From Andreprevotia sp. IGB-42 (GTDB taxonomy: Bacteria > Pseudomonadota > Gammaproteobacteria > Burkholderiales > Chitinibacteraceae): a stretch of 64,000 nt of DNA. Where the stretch lies: positions 124,001 to 188,000 of the forward strand of contig NZ_WXTX01000007.1 in assembly GCF_009848685.1 (NCBI RefSeq). The letters are read 5' to 3'. The translations under genes and the position numbers were made by a program. The notes beneath the pieces are model-generated. The model ran no database searches, was not told the origin of the DNA, and was given only the letters and a program-made list of their open reading frames with translations. Shown here piece by piece: positions 7,893 to 15,617 of the stretch. Positions within the stretch are counted from its first letter, which is position 1. Each line of letters opens with the position of its first letter.

Positions 7893-8516
7893 TTACCGTG
7901 ATGGACTGTTGCGGCCTATGCCATCAAAACACACGCCCAGCATGTGCGCGATGATCGCCTCGGTATCCATCTTGCTGTACAGCCGCAGATATTCCACCGC
8001 CGGATCACACGTGCGGGCGTAGTAGCTGAACAGGATCACGTCGTCCGGCAGATCGCTGCGTAGCTCGCCCGCTTTTTTGCCTGCCTGCACGATTTTTTCC
8101 AGCTGGCCATTGAGCTTGAGCACCTTGGTCACGTAACGCAGGTTGCGCGTGAGCATGTCCCGCACCTGCGGGCTGGCGGAGGGCAGGAAAGGCAGGCCGC
8201 CATCCAGCCGCACGCGCATCGCCCATTCCAGCAGGCCACTCAAGCGGCCAACGGGGCTGTCTGCCGTGTTTTGCCGGGCAAGAAAATCCAGTGCGCCATC
8301 CAGCAGGCGAATCATCGCCTCGCCCACCAGATCTTCCTTGGATTTGAAGTGCTTGTAGAGGCTGGGTTTGGACAGCCCGACCTCAAGCGCGACGTCATCC
8401 ATGGTCATCAGGTCAAAGCCCTTGCCGGCGAGGATGCGCGTGGCGGCGTCGAGGATTGCATCCTCGCGCAGCTTGAATGCCTGATCCTTGAAGCTGAGTT
8501 TGCTTAAAATACTCAT
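7893..8516 (-). CDS. TetR/AcrR family transcriptional regulator
   Basis: This is a one-component repressor of 207 aa. The N-terminal helix-turn-helix lies at about residues 20-65 (ILDAATRILAGKGFDLMTMDDVALEVGLSKPSLYKHFKSKEDL, quoted in part: VGLSKPSLYKHFKSKEDL). The C-terminal part is an all-helical ligand domain without a recognisable subfamily. It is transcribed divergently from the lipid-type operon that starts at 8771, across a 254-bp intergenic region, so it most likely controls that operon and itself. The ligand is unknown. Confidence 0.9.
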   Translation of the reverse strand: MSILSKLSFKDQAFKLREDAILDAATRILAGKGFDLMTMDDVALEVGLSKPSLYKHFKSKEDLVGEAMIRLLDGALDFLARQNTADSPVGRLSGLLEWAMRVRLDGGLPFLPSASPQVRDMLTRNLRYVTKVLKLNGQLEKIVQAGKKAGELRSDLPDDVILFSYYARTCDPAVEYLRLYSKMDTEAIIAHMLGVCFDGIGRNSPSR

Positions 8517-8770
8517 TGGTAATTTTGTTTACTGTATGGTAGATTTTTTAACATGATGGTACCAAAACGATCTTAGCACCATTTGAACCTGGCGGGTGCA
8601 GTAGCCCCTGCGAAGCCGGGCCAGACCAGCAGGCGGTATGACCGGCGGTACATCCAGCCACTGCCTTGCTGCGTATGTGTGACGGTAGGCATCCAGAACG
8701 AAATGCGTGGCGTAGCAGGGCAAATGGCAGGTGCCTTGCTGTTGGCGGCAGGCTTGATGAGGAAACGACG
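8517..8770. promoter_or_regulatory. Divergent control region between the TetR gene and the flavin-oxidase operon
   Basis: This is 254 bp without a convincing gene. The TetR-proximal third is AT-rich. It contains TTGGTA at 8516-8521 and TACCAA at 8560-8565, plus repeated ATGGTA half-elements (8535-8541 and 8555-8561), which could be operator parts. I cannot define an exact operator. Confidence 0.4.
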
Positions 8771-10081
8771 TTGACCGACGCAGTACACGACAGCACCACA
8801 GCAAGACAGCCGCCGGGCCAGCGTATCGCCGTGATCGGCGCGGGAATTGCCGGCCTTGCCAGCGCCTATCTGCTCAATCGTCGTCATGCCGTCACCCTGT
8901 TTGAAAATGCCGCTTACCTGGGTGGGCACACCAATACCGTGGATGTGACCCTTGATGGCCAGACCGGCCCGGTGGATACCGGCTTCCTGGTATTCAATGA
9001 CCGTACCTATCCCAATCTGATTGCGTTGTTCGATGAGCTGGGCGTTGCCTCGCACGCCAGCGACATGTCGTTCGGCGTCACGCTCGACAACGGCCGCTTT
9101 GAATGGGCCGGTACCAATATCGATACGGTGTTTGCCCAGCGCAGCAATCTGCTGTCGCCACGTTTCATCGGCATGCTGCGCGATATCCTGTGCTTCAACG
9201 CCGCAGCACAGGTCAACCTGGCTGCTGCCGAAGCATCGGGCAACACGCTGGGGCAGTTGCTTGATGCCGGCAATTACTCGCAGGCGTTCCGCGAGGGTTA
9301 TCTGTTGCCCATGGCCGCGGCCATATGGTCCAGCGCGCCGGGCGATATCCTGCGGTTTCCCGCGGCCACCTTCCTGCGCTTTTGCCTGAACCATGCGCTG
9401 TTGCAAGTGAATAACCGCCCGCAATGGCGTTCAGTGGTGGGTGGCGGGCGCGAATACGTGCGCCGCATTGCTGCCACCTTGCCCGATATCCGCCTGCAGG
9501 CTGGTGTGGCTGCGGTAGCACGCGATGTGGATGGCGTGGTGGTGCACAGTACCAATGGCGCGGAGCGCTTCGATGCCGTGGTGTTCGCCACCCATGCCCC
9601 TACCACGCTGGCGTTGCTGCAGGATGCCGACGAACGTGAAGCCAATATGCTGGGCGCGGTGCGCTATCAGCCCAATACTGCGGTGCTGCATGCGGATACC
9701 CGTTTTCTGCCGCGCCGCCGCAAGGTCTGGTCGGCGTGGAATTACCTTGGCGGTGCGGTGATCGATGGTCAGAGGCCAGTTTGTGTGAGTTACCTGATCA
9801 ACGCGCTGCAGCAACTGCCGTTCACATCCCCGGTGATCGTCACGCTCAATCCATACAGCGAGCCTGATCCGGCGCGCGTGTTTGCACGCTTCAATTACGA
9901 GCACCCGCTGCTTGATCACGCGGCAATCGCTGCACAGCAACAGTTGCCAGCACTGCAGGGGCGCAACCGGGCGTGGTTTGCGGGTGCGTGGACCGGCTAC
10001 GGCTTCCATGAAGATGGCCTGAAATCGGCACTGCGGGTGGCTGCGGATTTCGACGTGTTGCCGGCGTGGGCACGGTCATGA
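8771..10081 (+). CDS. FAD-dependent amine oxidase-like oxidoreductase
   Basis: This is a flavoprotein of the amine oxidase/protoporphyrinogen oxidase fold. I chose the TTG at 8771 because GAGG lies 8 bases upstream and the dinucleotide-binding motif IAVIGAGIAGLASA then begins near residue 18, giving 436 aa; in-frame ATG codons further upstream add residues with no family similarity. Further FAD contacts appear in LGGHTNTVD, and the C-terminal WFAGAWTGYGFHEDGLKSA is the usual second FAD motif. It heads an operon with DUF1365 and a Cfa-like methyltransferase. Homologues in such operons are thought to oxidise or desaturate modified fatty acyl chains; the exact substrate here is not known. Confidence 0.88.
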   Translation: MTDAVHDSTTARQPPGQRIAVIGAGIAGLASAYLLNRRHAVTLFENAAYLGGHTNTVDVTLDGQTGPVDTGFLVFNDRTYPNLIALFDELGVASHASDMSFGVTLDNGRFEWAGTNIDTVFAQRSNLLSPRFIGMLRDILCFNAAAQVNLAAAEASGNTLGQLLDAGNYSQAFREGYLLPMAAAIWSSAPGDILRFPAATFLRFCLNHALLQVNNRPQWRSVVGGGREYVRRIAATLPDIRLQAGVAAVARDVDGVVVHSTNGAERFDAVVFATHAPTTLALLQDADEREANMLGAVRYQPNTAVLHADTRFLPRRRKVWSAWNYLGGAVIDGQRPVCVSYLINALQQLPFTSPVIVTLNPYSEPDPARVFARFNYEHPLLDHAAIAAQQQLPALQGRNRAWFAGAWTGYGFHEDGLKSALRVAADFDVLPAWARS

Positions 10082-10863
10082 GTGCCGCTGAACTGATCAT
10101 CGGGCAGGTGATGCACGAGCGCCTGCGCCCGGTGCGCAATCACTTCGTTTACCCGGTGTTCTATCTGCGGGTGGACCTGGCGCGGCTGGCCGAACTGAAC
10201 AACCGCTGGTTCGGCGTGGACCACTGGCGCCCGCTGGGCATACGCACCGCCGATTATGGCCCGCGTGACGGTTCGGACCTGCAGGCGTGGATGCGTGCCG
10301 TATTGCGCGATGCGGGCCTGCCCAGCGATGGCTGCATCCAGCTGCAGACCTTCCCACGCCTGTTCGGATATGCCTTCAACCCGGTCAGTTTCTGGTATTG
10401 CCACGATCACGAAGATCGGCTGCGTGCAGTGCTGGCTGAAGTGAGCAACACCTTTGGCGAGCGGCACAGCTATCTGCTTTGCGCGGGTGATGGCGGGCAG
10501 ATCGACGCCGACAGCCTGCTGGTCTGCCGCAAGGTGTTTCACGTCTCGCCCTTCTGCAAGGTGGAAGGGGAGTATCGGTTCCGTTTTCGCGATAGCGGCG
10601 CGCTGCGCTTCGTATCCATCGATTACCACGATGCCGACGGGGTGTTGTTGCATACGGCGATTGGCGGACGCAGCGCGCCTTTCACCACCGACAACCTGCG
10701 CCGTGTGTTGTGGCGCCAACCTTTGCTGATATTGGGCGTGGTTGCCCGCATCCATTGGCAGGCATTCCGGCTCTGGCGCAACAAAGTGCCGTTCCACAGC
10801 AAACCCGAACCGCCGGCACACGCGCTCAGCTGCAGCGCAATGCAGGAGAAACCCCATGAGTAA
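10078..10863 (+). CDS. DUF1365 family protein
   Basis: The ATG at 10078 overlaps the upstream stop (ATGA) and gives 261 aa. The protein shows the DUF1365 hallmarks: the N-terminal HERLRPVRNHFVYPVFYL, the central PRLFGYAFNPVSFWYCHD and EVSNTFGERHSYLL, and KVFHVSPF. The function of the family is not established. It is repeatedly found between a flavin oxidase and a Cfa-like methyltransferase gene, which suggests a part in modified fatty-acid or lipid synthesis. The stop overlaps the next start by 8 bp. Confidence 0.9.
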   Translation: MSAAELIIGQVMHERLRPVRNHFVYPVFYLRVDLARLAELNNRWFGVDHWRPLGIRTADYGPRDGSDLQAWMRAVLRDAGLPSDGCIQLQTFPRLFGYAFNPVSFWYCHDHEDRLRAVLAEVSNTFGERHSYLLCAGDGGQIDADSLLVCRKVFHVSPFCKVEGEYRFRFRDSGALRFVSIDYHDADGVLLHTAIGGRSAPFTTDNLRRVLWRQPLLILGVVARIHWQAFRLWRNKVPFHSKPEPPAHALSCSAMQEKPHE

Positions 10864-12067
10864 TACGCAAACCCTGTCTGGCTTGTCGGCCGGCATTCCT
10901 GCTGCGGCAAAAATCTTCCTGGCCATGTTGGCACGCCTGAACCATGGTCATCTGCAGGTGGTAACGCCCGCTGGCGACCGGTTGCTGTTCGGTGATCTGC
11001 GCATGCCGCCGGGTGCGGAGCTGCATATCCGTGACTGGCGCGCGTGCGCGCGCATCCTGCAGGCGGGCGATATCGGCTTTGCCGACGCCTATCGTGCTGG
11101 CTGGTTGGATACGCCAGACCTGACCGCGCTGTTACGTCTGGCGCTACAGAACGAAGCCGCGCTGGAGCGCTTTGTCTTCGGCGGCAAGCTATCCACCCTG
11201 TTCCACCGCATCAAGCACTGGCTGAACGCCAATAGCCGGCGCGGCAGTCAGCGCAATATCCACGCGCATTACGATATCGGCAACGATTTTTACCGGCTGT
11301 GGCTGGACGAGAGCTGGAGCTACTCCAGCGCCTGGTTCAACGGCGATACCAGCCAGCCATTGGCGCATGCCCAGGCGGCCAAGTACCAGCGCATCATCGA
11401 CGTGCTGGGCCTGCAGGCGGGCATGAAGGTCCTGGAAATCGGTTGTGGCTGGGGTGGGTTTGCACTGCATGCTGCACGGCAGGGTATCCATGTGCATGGC
11501 ATTACCATTTCGCCCGCGCAACTGGCAGTGGCGCAGGGCCGGGTGGCAGAGGCGGGCCTCAGGCATCTGGCCCGGCTGGAATTGCGGGATTACCGCGATC
11601 TGTCCAGCCAGTACGATGCCATCGTGTCGATCGAGATGTTCGAGGCGGTGGGAGAGCGCTACTGGGCCGGCTACTTTGATGTGCTGCGGCAAAGCCTGCA
11701 GCCGGGTGGCCGGGCGCTGGTGCAGTCGATCACCATTGCAGATGACCGTTTCGAACGCTATCGCAGCGGCAGTGATTTCATCCAGCAGTTCATTTTTCCG
11801 GGCGGCATGCTGCCCAGCCCCACGCGCTTCAGTGCCGTTGCCGCACAGCGTGGCATGGCCACCCGGCAAGTACACGCGTTTGGCGCCGATTACGCAGAAA
11901 CATTGCGCCGCTGGCGGCGTGATTTCGAAGCCGCGCGCGAGCAGGTGCAGGCGCAGGGCTTCGACGAAGCCTTCATGCGGATCTGGCGGCTGTACCTGGC
12001 GTATTGTGAAGCGGGCTTCGAGGAAAGCCGTACCGATGTGGTGCAATTCCTGTTGCAGCGCGAATGA
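10856..12067 (+). CDS. Cyclopropane-fatty-acyl-phospholipid synthase family methyltransferase
   Basis: This SAM-dependent enzyme transfers a methylene or methyl group to the double bond of phospholipid acyl chains. From the ATG at 10856 (AGGAG 7 bases upstream) it has 403 aa. An N-terminal lipid-binding region is followed by the Cfa core with HYDIGNDFYRLWLDES, the SAM motif VLEIGCGWGGF (about 192-202) and the signature DFIQQFIFPGGMLPS. The family makes either cyclopropane or methyl-branched products, and the operon partners (flavin oxidase, DUF1365, DUF3833) point to a special product. I therefore give no gene symbol. Confidence 0.9.
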   Translation: MSNTQTLSGLSAGIPAAAKIFLAMLARLNHGHLQVVTPAGDRLLFGDLRMPPGAELHIRDWRACARILQAGDIGFADAYRAGWLDTPDLTALLRLALQNEAALERFVFGGKLSTLFHRIKHWLNANSRRGSQRNIHAHYDIGNDFYRLWLDESWSYSSAWFNGDTSQPLAHAQAAKYQRIIDVLGLQAGMKVLEIGCGWGGFALHAARQGIHVHGITISPAQLAVAQGRVAEAGLRHLARLELRDYRDLSSQYDAIVSIEMFEAVGERYWAGYFDVLRQSLQPGGRALVQSITIADDRFERYRSGSDFIQQFIFPGGMLPSPTRFSAVAAQRGMATRQVHAFGADYAETLRRWRRDFEAAREQVQAQGFDEAFMRIWRLYLAYCEAGFEESRTDVVQFLLQRE

Positions 12068-12600
12068 ATACCGCCAGGCGCTACCGTGCTGTTTTGCTGG
12101 GTGTGCTGTTGCTATGCAGCCCCATAGCGGACGCCGCAGGCTGGCAGAGTGTATTGCCATCGCCCCGGCTGGTGGGGCAGGGTGATTTCCGCTATTTCGG
12201 TTTCCGCATCTATACCGCGCGGTTGTGGGTAAGCGAGGGCGCCAGTGCCGATGGCAGTGCGCCGTATGCGCTGGAGCTGACCTATCACCGCAATATTTCC
12301 CGCACGCAGTTTGTCGAGCGCAGCATTGACGAGATCCGGCGTATCTTCGGGCGCCAGGTCAGTGATGCGCAGCTGGCACGCTGGCAAGGCTATATGCAGC
12401 AGGCGTTTACCGATGTGCAGCCCGGTGCGCAACTGACCGGGGTTTACCTGCCCGGCAAGGGCTGCCAGTTTTACAGCCGCGACAAGCAGCTGGCTGACAT
12501 TGCGGACCCCGAGTTTGCCCATGCCTTCTTTGCCATCTGGCTGAACGAGAAAACCCGCGACAGTGATTTGCGCCGGCAATTGCTGGCAGGTGCCCGATGA
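12064..12600 (+). CDS. Chalcone isomerase-like periplasmic protein
   Basis: The 178-aa product has a signal peptide (about residues 1-24, ending PIADA). The domain resembles the bacterial chalcone-isomerase-like family: GQGDFRYFGFRIYTARLWV near the N-terminus, then LELTYHRNISRTQFVERS and FFAIWLNEKTRDSDLRRQLL at the C-terminus. Related folds bind fatty acids, which would fit a lipid operon. The bacterial family has no proven reaction that I know of. It is coupled by 4-bp overlaps to both neighbours. Confidence 0.8.
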   Translation: MNTARRYRAVLLGVLLLCSPIADAAGWQSVLPSPRLVGQGDFRYFGFRIYTARLWVSEGASADGSAPYALELTYHRNISRTQFVERSIDEIRRIFGRQVSDAQLARWQGYMQQAFTDVQPGAQLTGVYLPGKGCQFYSRDKQLADIADPEFAHAFFAIWLNEKTRDSDLRRQLLAGAR

Positions 12601-13880
12601 CCGCTGCCGTGCATGGTGCACTCCCGGCACATTCTCTGTTTGCATACGGCCTGTTGGGCTTGCCGCTGGCTATGGCTGCGCTGCCGGTCTATGTACAGGC
12701 ACCCGCCTATTACGCACAGCAACTGGGCATGGCACTGGGAACGACCGGGTTGGTGCTGTTTCTGGCCCGCTTGGTGGATACCGCGCAAGACCCATGGCTG
12801 GGCAGGCTGATCGATCGCGCCGCCAGTGCCGGCAGGCTGGCACCGCTGCTGGCTGCTGCAGCGGGCGTGCTGGCTTTGGCTTTTGCTGGTCTGTGGTTGC
12901 CGCCGGTACGCGGGGGCGCACTGGTGTGGTGGCTGGCGGCGATGCTGATCATTGCGTATACCGCGCACAGCGTACTCAATATCGCTTACCTCGCCTGGGG
13001 TGCGCGGCTATCCGGGCAGGTGGATACGCTTGCCCGTGCGGCGGCGTGGCGCGAAGGCGCTGGGCTTGCCGGTGTGGTCTTGGCCAGTGTATTGCCGGTA
13101 TGGCTGATGCACGCTTCGCAGTCGGGCGCTGCTGGTGGCATGGCGGTATACGCAGCCGTTTTTGCCGTGATGCTCGCAGTTGGTGTGTGCTTATTGCTGG
13201 CCGCCGCACCGCCATGGCTGCGGGCCAGAACTGCGCAGCCACCTGCCTGGCGCAGTGCATTGGGCAATGCGGCATTCCGCCGGCTGTTGCTGCCTTACTT
13301 CCTGAACGCGGTATCGGTAGCCATTCCTGCCACGCTGGCCATGTTCTTCATTGCCGACCGGATCGGCAAACCGGCATGGGCTGGTGTTTTCTTGGGGGCG
13401 TATTTCATTGCTGGCGCGGCGGGCTTGCCGCTGTGGGCGCGGCTTGCTGCCCGCAGCGGTACCGCCGGCGCGTGGCGGGCCGGCATGCTGCTGGCGGTGC
13501 TGGCGTTTGCATGGGCCGGCTTGCTGGGGCCAGGTGACCATTGGCCCTATCTGGTGGTGTGTGTGCTGGCCGGTCTTGCGCTGGGTGCAGACCTGACCCT
13601 GCCGCCGGTGTTGCTGGCGCAGCTGATTCCGCCTCATGAACAACCTGCCAGTTACTACGGCGTATGGACGCTGCTGGGCAAGCTTGCGCTGGCGCTATCG
13701 GGGCTGATGTTGCCGCTGCTGGCATGGCTGGGTTACCAGCCAAGCCAGCAGGTGGAGGTGGGGAACCGGGCTGGCTGGGCGCTGGCGCTCAGCTATGCGG
13801 TGTTGCCGTGTGTGATCAAGTTGCTGGCTTTGCTGGCGCTGTCGCGCCTCGTGATTGCCGCAAAGGAGAAACAAGCATGA
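12597..13880 (+). CDS. MFS transporter (glycoside-pentoside-hexuronide/MFS_2 type)
   Basis: This 427-aa inner-membrane carrier has about 12 hydrophobic spans. It resembles the MFS_2 group, with LVDTAQDPWLGRLIDRA after span 2 and LAWGARLSGQ in the central loop. MFS_2 includes sugar cation symporters and lipid flippases, so in this operon a lipid or lysolipid substrate is as plausible as a sugar. It overlaps the preceding gene by 4 bp and the following lipoprotein gene by 4 bp. Confidence 0.82.
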   Translation: MTAAVHGALPAHSLFAYGLLGLPLAMAALPVYVQAPAYYAQQLGMALGTTGLVLFLARLVDTAQDPWLGRLIDRAASAGRLAPLLAAAAGVLALAFAGLWLPPVRGGALVWWLAAMLIIAYTAHSVLNIAYLAWGARLSGQVDTLARAAAWREGAGLAGVVLASVLPVWLMHASQSGAAGGMAVYAAVFAVMLAVGVCLLLAAAPPWLRARTAQPPAWRSALGNAAFRRLLLPYFLNAVSVAIPATLAMFFIADRIGKPAWAGVFLGAYFIAGAAGLPLWARLAARSGTAGAWRAGMLLAVLAFAWAGLLGPGDHWPYLVVCVLAGLALGADLTLPPVLLAQLIPPHEQPASYYGVWTLLGKLALALSGLMLPLLAWLGYQPSQQVEVGNRAGWALALSYAVLPCVIKLLALLALSRLVIAAKEKQA

Positions 13881-14401
13881 AACGTGGATTGATCGTGTTG
13901 TGTTGCAGTGCCTTGCTGGCCTGCGCCAGTCCGGACGTTGCGTTGTACCGCGACCAGAAACCGGTGCTGGACCCGGTACACTATTTCAGTGGCAAGACCG
14001 AGGCGTGGGGCATGTTCCAGAAACGCGGGGGCGAGGTGGTCAAGCGCTTTCACGTGGAGATTGCCGGCAGGGTGGAAGGCAAGGCCCTGATCCTGGACGA
14101 GCATTTCAGTTACAGCGATGGCACCACCCAGCAGCGTACCTGGACCTTGCTCAAACAGGCCGATGGCCGATGGCATGGGACTGCGGGTGATGTGGTGGGG
14201 GAGGCCATCGGTGAAGTGGCCGGCAATGCGCTGCACTGGCAGTACACGCTGCGTTTGCCGGTGGATGGCCGCGAATACGACATGCACATGGATGACTGGA
14301 TGTACCAGATGGACGACCACACGCTGATCAACCGCACCACGATGAGCAAGCTGGGCATCGAGGTGGGCCAGATCACGCTGTTCTTCCGCAAGCTGCAGTG
14401 A
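13877..14401 (+). CDS. DUF3833 family lipoprotein
   Basis: The ATG at 13877 (AAAGGAG upstream) gives 174 aa with a lipoprotein signal peptide (LLACAS, lipidated Cys at about residue 17). The body matches DUF3833: YFSGKTEAWGMFQKRGGEVVKRF, quoted here only to GKTEAWGMFQKRGGEV, and later DDWMYQMDDHTLINRTTMSK. The family is an envelope lipoprotein of unknown activity that recurs with Cfa-like and flavin oxidase genes. The beta-rich pattern and the operon suggest lipid handling in the periplasm. Confidence 0.85.
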   Translation: MKRGLIVLCCSALLACASPDVALYRDQKPVLDPVHYFSGKTEAWGMFQKRGGEVVKRFHVEIAGRVEGKALILDEHFSYSDGTTQQRTWTLLKQADGRWHGTAGDVVGEAIGEVAGNALHWQYTLRLPVDGREYDMHMDDWMYQMDDHTLINRTTMSKLGIEVGQITLFFRKLQ

Positions 14402-14409
14402 GGCCAGCC

Positions 14410-15201
14410 ATGTTCAATCTGCTCAAGCCGCTGAACCCCACCTGGCCGGATTGGCGTGACCGTCGCATCTGGCTGGTGGGGGCATCCAGCGGCATCGGCG
14501 CTGCATTGGCAAAGGCGCTGGTGGTGCACGGTGCACGCGTGGCCATTTCTGCCCGCAACCAGTTACAGCTGGCGCAGATTGCCGCTGGCCACCCGCAGGT
14601 GACGGTGCTGCCCATGGATGCCACCGACCCGGCTGCGTGGGCAAACGCACATGCAACTTTGCAAGCCGGCTGGGGCGGTTTGGATCTGGTGGTGTTCTGC
14701 GCCGCAGAATACCGGCCCGAGCGCGCGTGGGAAATCGAAGCCGGCCAGGTGCGGCACACACTGGATGTCAACATCGCCAGCGTGTATTACGGGCTGGAAG
14801 CCATCCTGCCCACGCTGATCGCGCAGCACCATGGCAATGTGGCGCTGATTGCCAGCGTGGCCGGCTATATGGGGCTGCCCACGGCTACCGTATACGGGCC
14901 ATCCAAAGCGGCATTGATCAACCTGGCCGAGTTGCTGTATTGCGACCTGAAACCCAAGGGCATCGGCGTTTACCTGATCAACCCCGGCTTTGTAAAAACC
15001 CGGCTCACTGCGCGCAATGCATTTGCAATGCCGGCCTTGCAAACAGCGGATGAGGCGGCGGCGGCCATCCTGGCCGGCATTGCCCGGGGGCGCTTCGAGG
15101 TCGATTTTCCACGGCGCTTTACCCGGATATTGCAGCTGGTACGCTTGCTGCCTTACCGCTGGCGTTTTTCCTTGATCAACCGCGCACTCGGACTGTCATG
15201 A
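14410..15201 (+). CDS. Short-chain dehydrogenase/reductase
   Basis: This NAD(P)-dependent oxidoreductase has 263 aa from the ATG at 14410; a GTG at 14398 would add four residues. It has the cofactor motif LVGASSGIGAAL near the N-terminus, the NxxS region VALIASVAGYMG with the catalytic Ser, and the catalytic Tyr/Lys pair in VYGPSKAALI. It is the seventh gene of the lipid-type operon, and its substrate is unknown. The stop overlaps the next gene by 4 bp. Confidence 0.9.
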   Translation: MFNLLKPLNPTWPDWRDRRIWLVGASSGIGAALAKALVVHGARVAISARNQLQLAQIAAGHPQVTVLPMDATDPAAWANAHATLQAGWGGLDLVVFCAAEYRPERAWEIEAGQVRHTLDVNIASVYYGLEAILPTLIAQHHGNVALIASVAGYMGLPTATVYGPSKAALINLAELLYCDLKPKGIGVYLINPGFVKTRLTARNAFAMPALQTADEAAAAILAGIARGRFEVDFPRRFTRILQLVRLLPYRWRFSLINRALGLS

Positions 15202-15617
15202 ACAAGCTGGATGAACTGCTCGACTGGTACGGTACGCTCAGCCCGCCCACGCTGGATCGTGTGACGGCATTTTATGCCAGCCATGCCCGCTTCAAGGATC
15301 CGTTCAACGATGTGAGCGGCCACGCTGCCATCCGCCGGCTGTTCGAGCACATGTTCGAAACCACGCAAAACCCGCGCTTTGTCATCGTTGACCGGATTGT
15401 GCAGGGCCAGCAGGCGTTTGTGACGTGGCAATTCCACTTTGGCCTGCAAGGGCGTGATTACACCGTGCTAGGTGGCTCACACTTGCGCTTCGATGCGGAT
15501 GGGCTGGTCATCGAGCACCGTGATTACTGGGATGCCGCTGAAGAACTGTTTCAGAAGCTGCCGGTGATCGGAAGCCTGATCGGCTGGTTGCGCCGCCGGT
15601 TTGCCGTGCCGGCCTGA
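15198..15617 (+). CDS. NTF2-like (SnoaL-type) protein
   Basis: The 139-aa protein has the NTF2-like cone-fold pattern: an N-terminal helix (LDELLDWYGTLSP), FYASHARFKDPFNDVSG, then beta strands with GGSHLRFDADGLVIEHRDYWDAAEEL. Such proteins are isomerases, hydratases or binding proteins, and no catalytic assignment is possible. It is the last gene of the operon. Its final 67 bp overlap the convergent serine hydrolase gene. Confidence 0.82.
   Translation: MNKLDELLDWYGTLSPPTLDRVTAFYASHARFKDPFNDVSGHAAIRRLFEHMFETTQNPRFVIVDRIVQGQQAFVTWQFHFGLQGRDYTVLGGSHLRFDADGLVIEHRDYWDAAEELFQKLPVIGSLIGWLRRRFAVPA

Noticed and set aside
8583-8774. Possible 63-aa plus-strand peptide upstream of the flavin oxidase gene
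   Set aside because: No ribosome binding site and it would end across the favoured TTG start; insufficient support.
8573-9424. Minus-strand frame over the TetR/flavin oxidase control region
   Set aside because: Mostly antisense to the flavin oxidase gene, with no recognisable domain or start signal.
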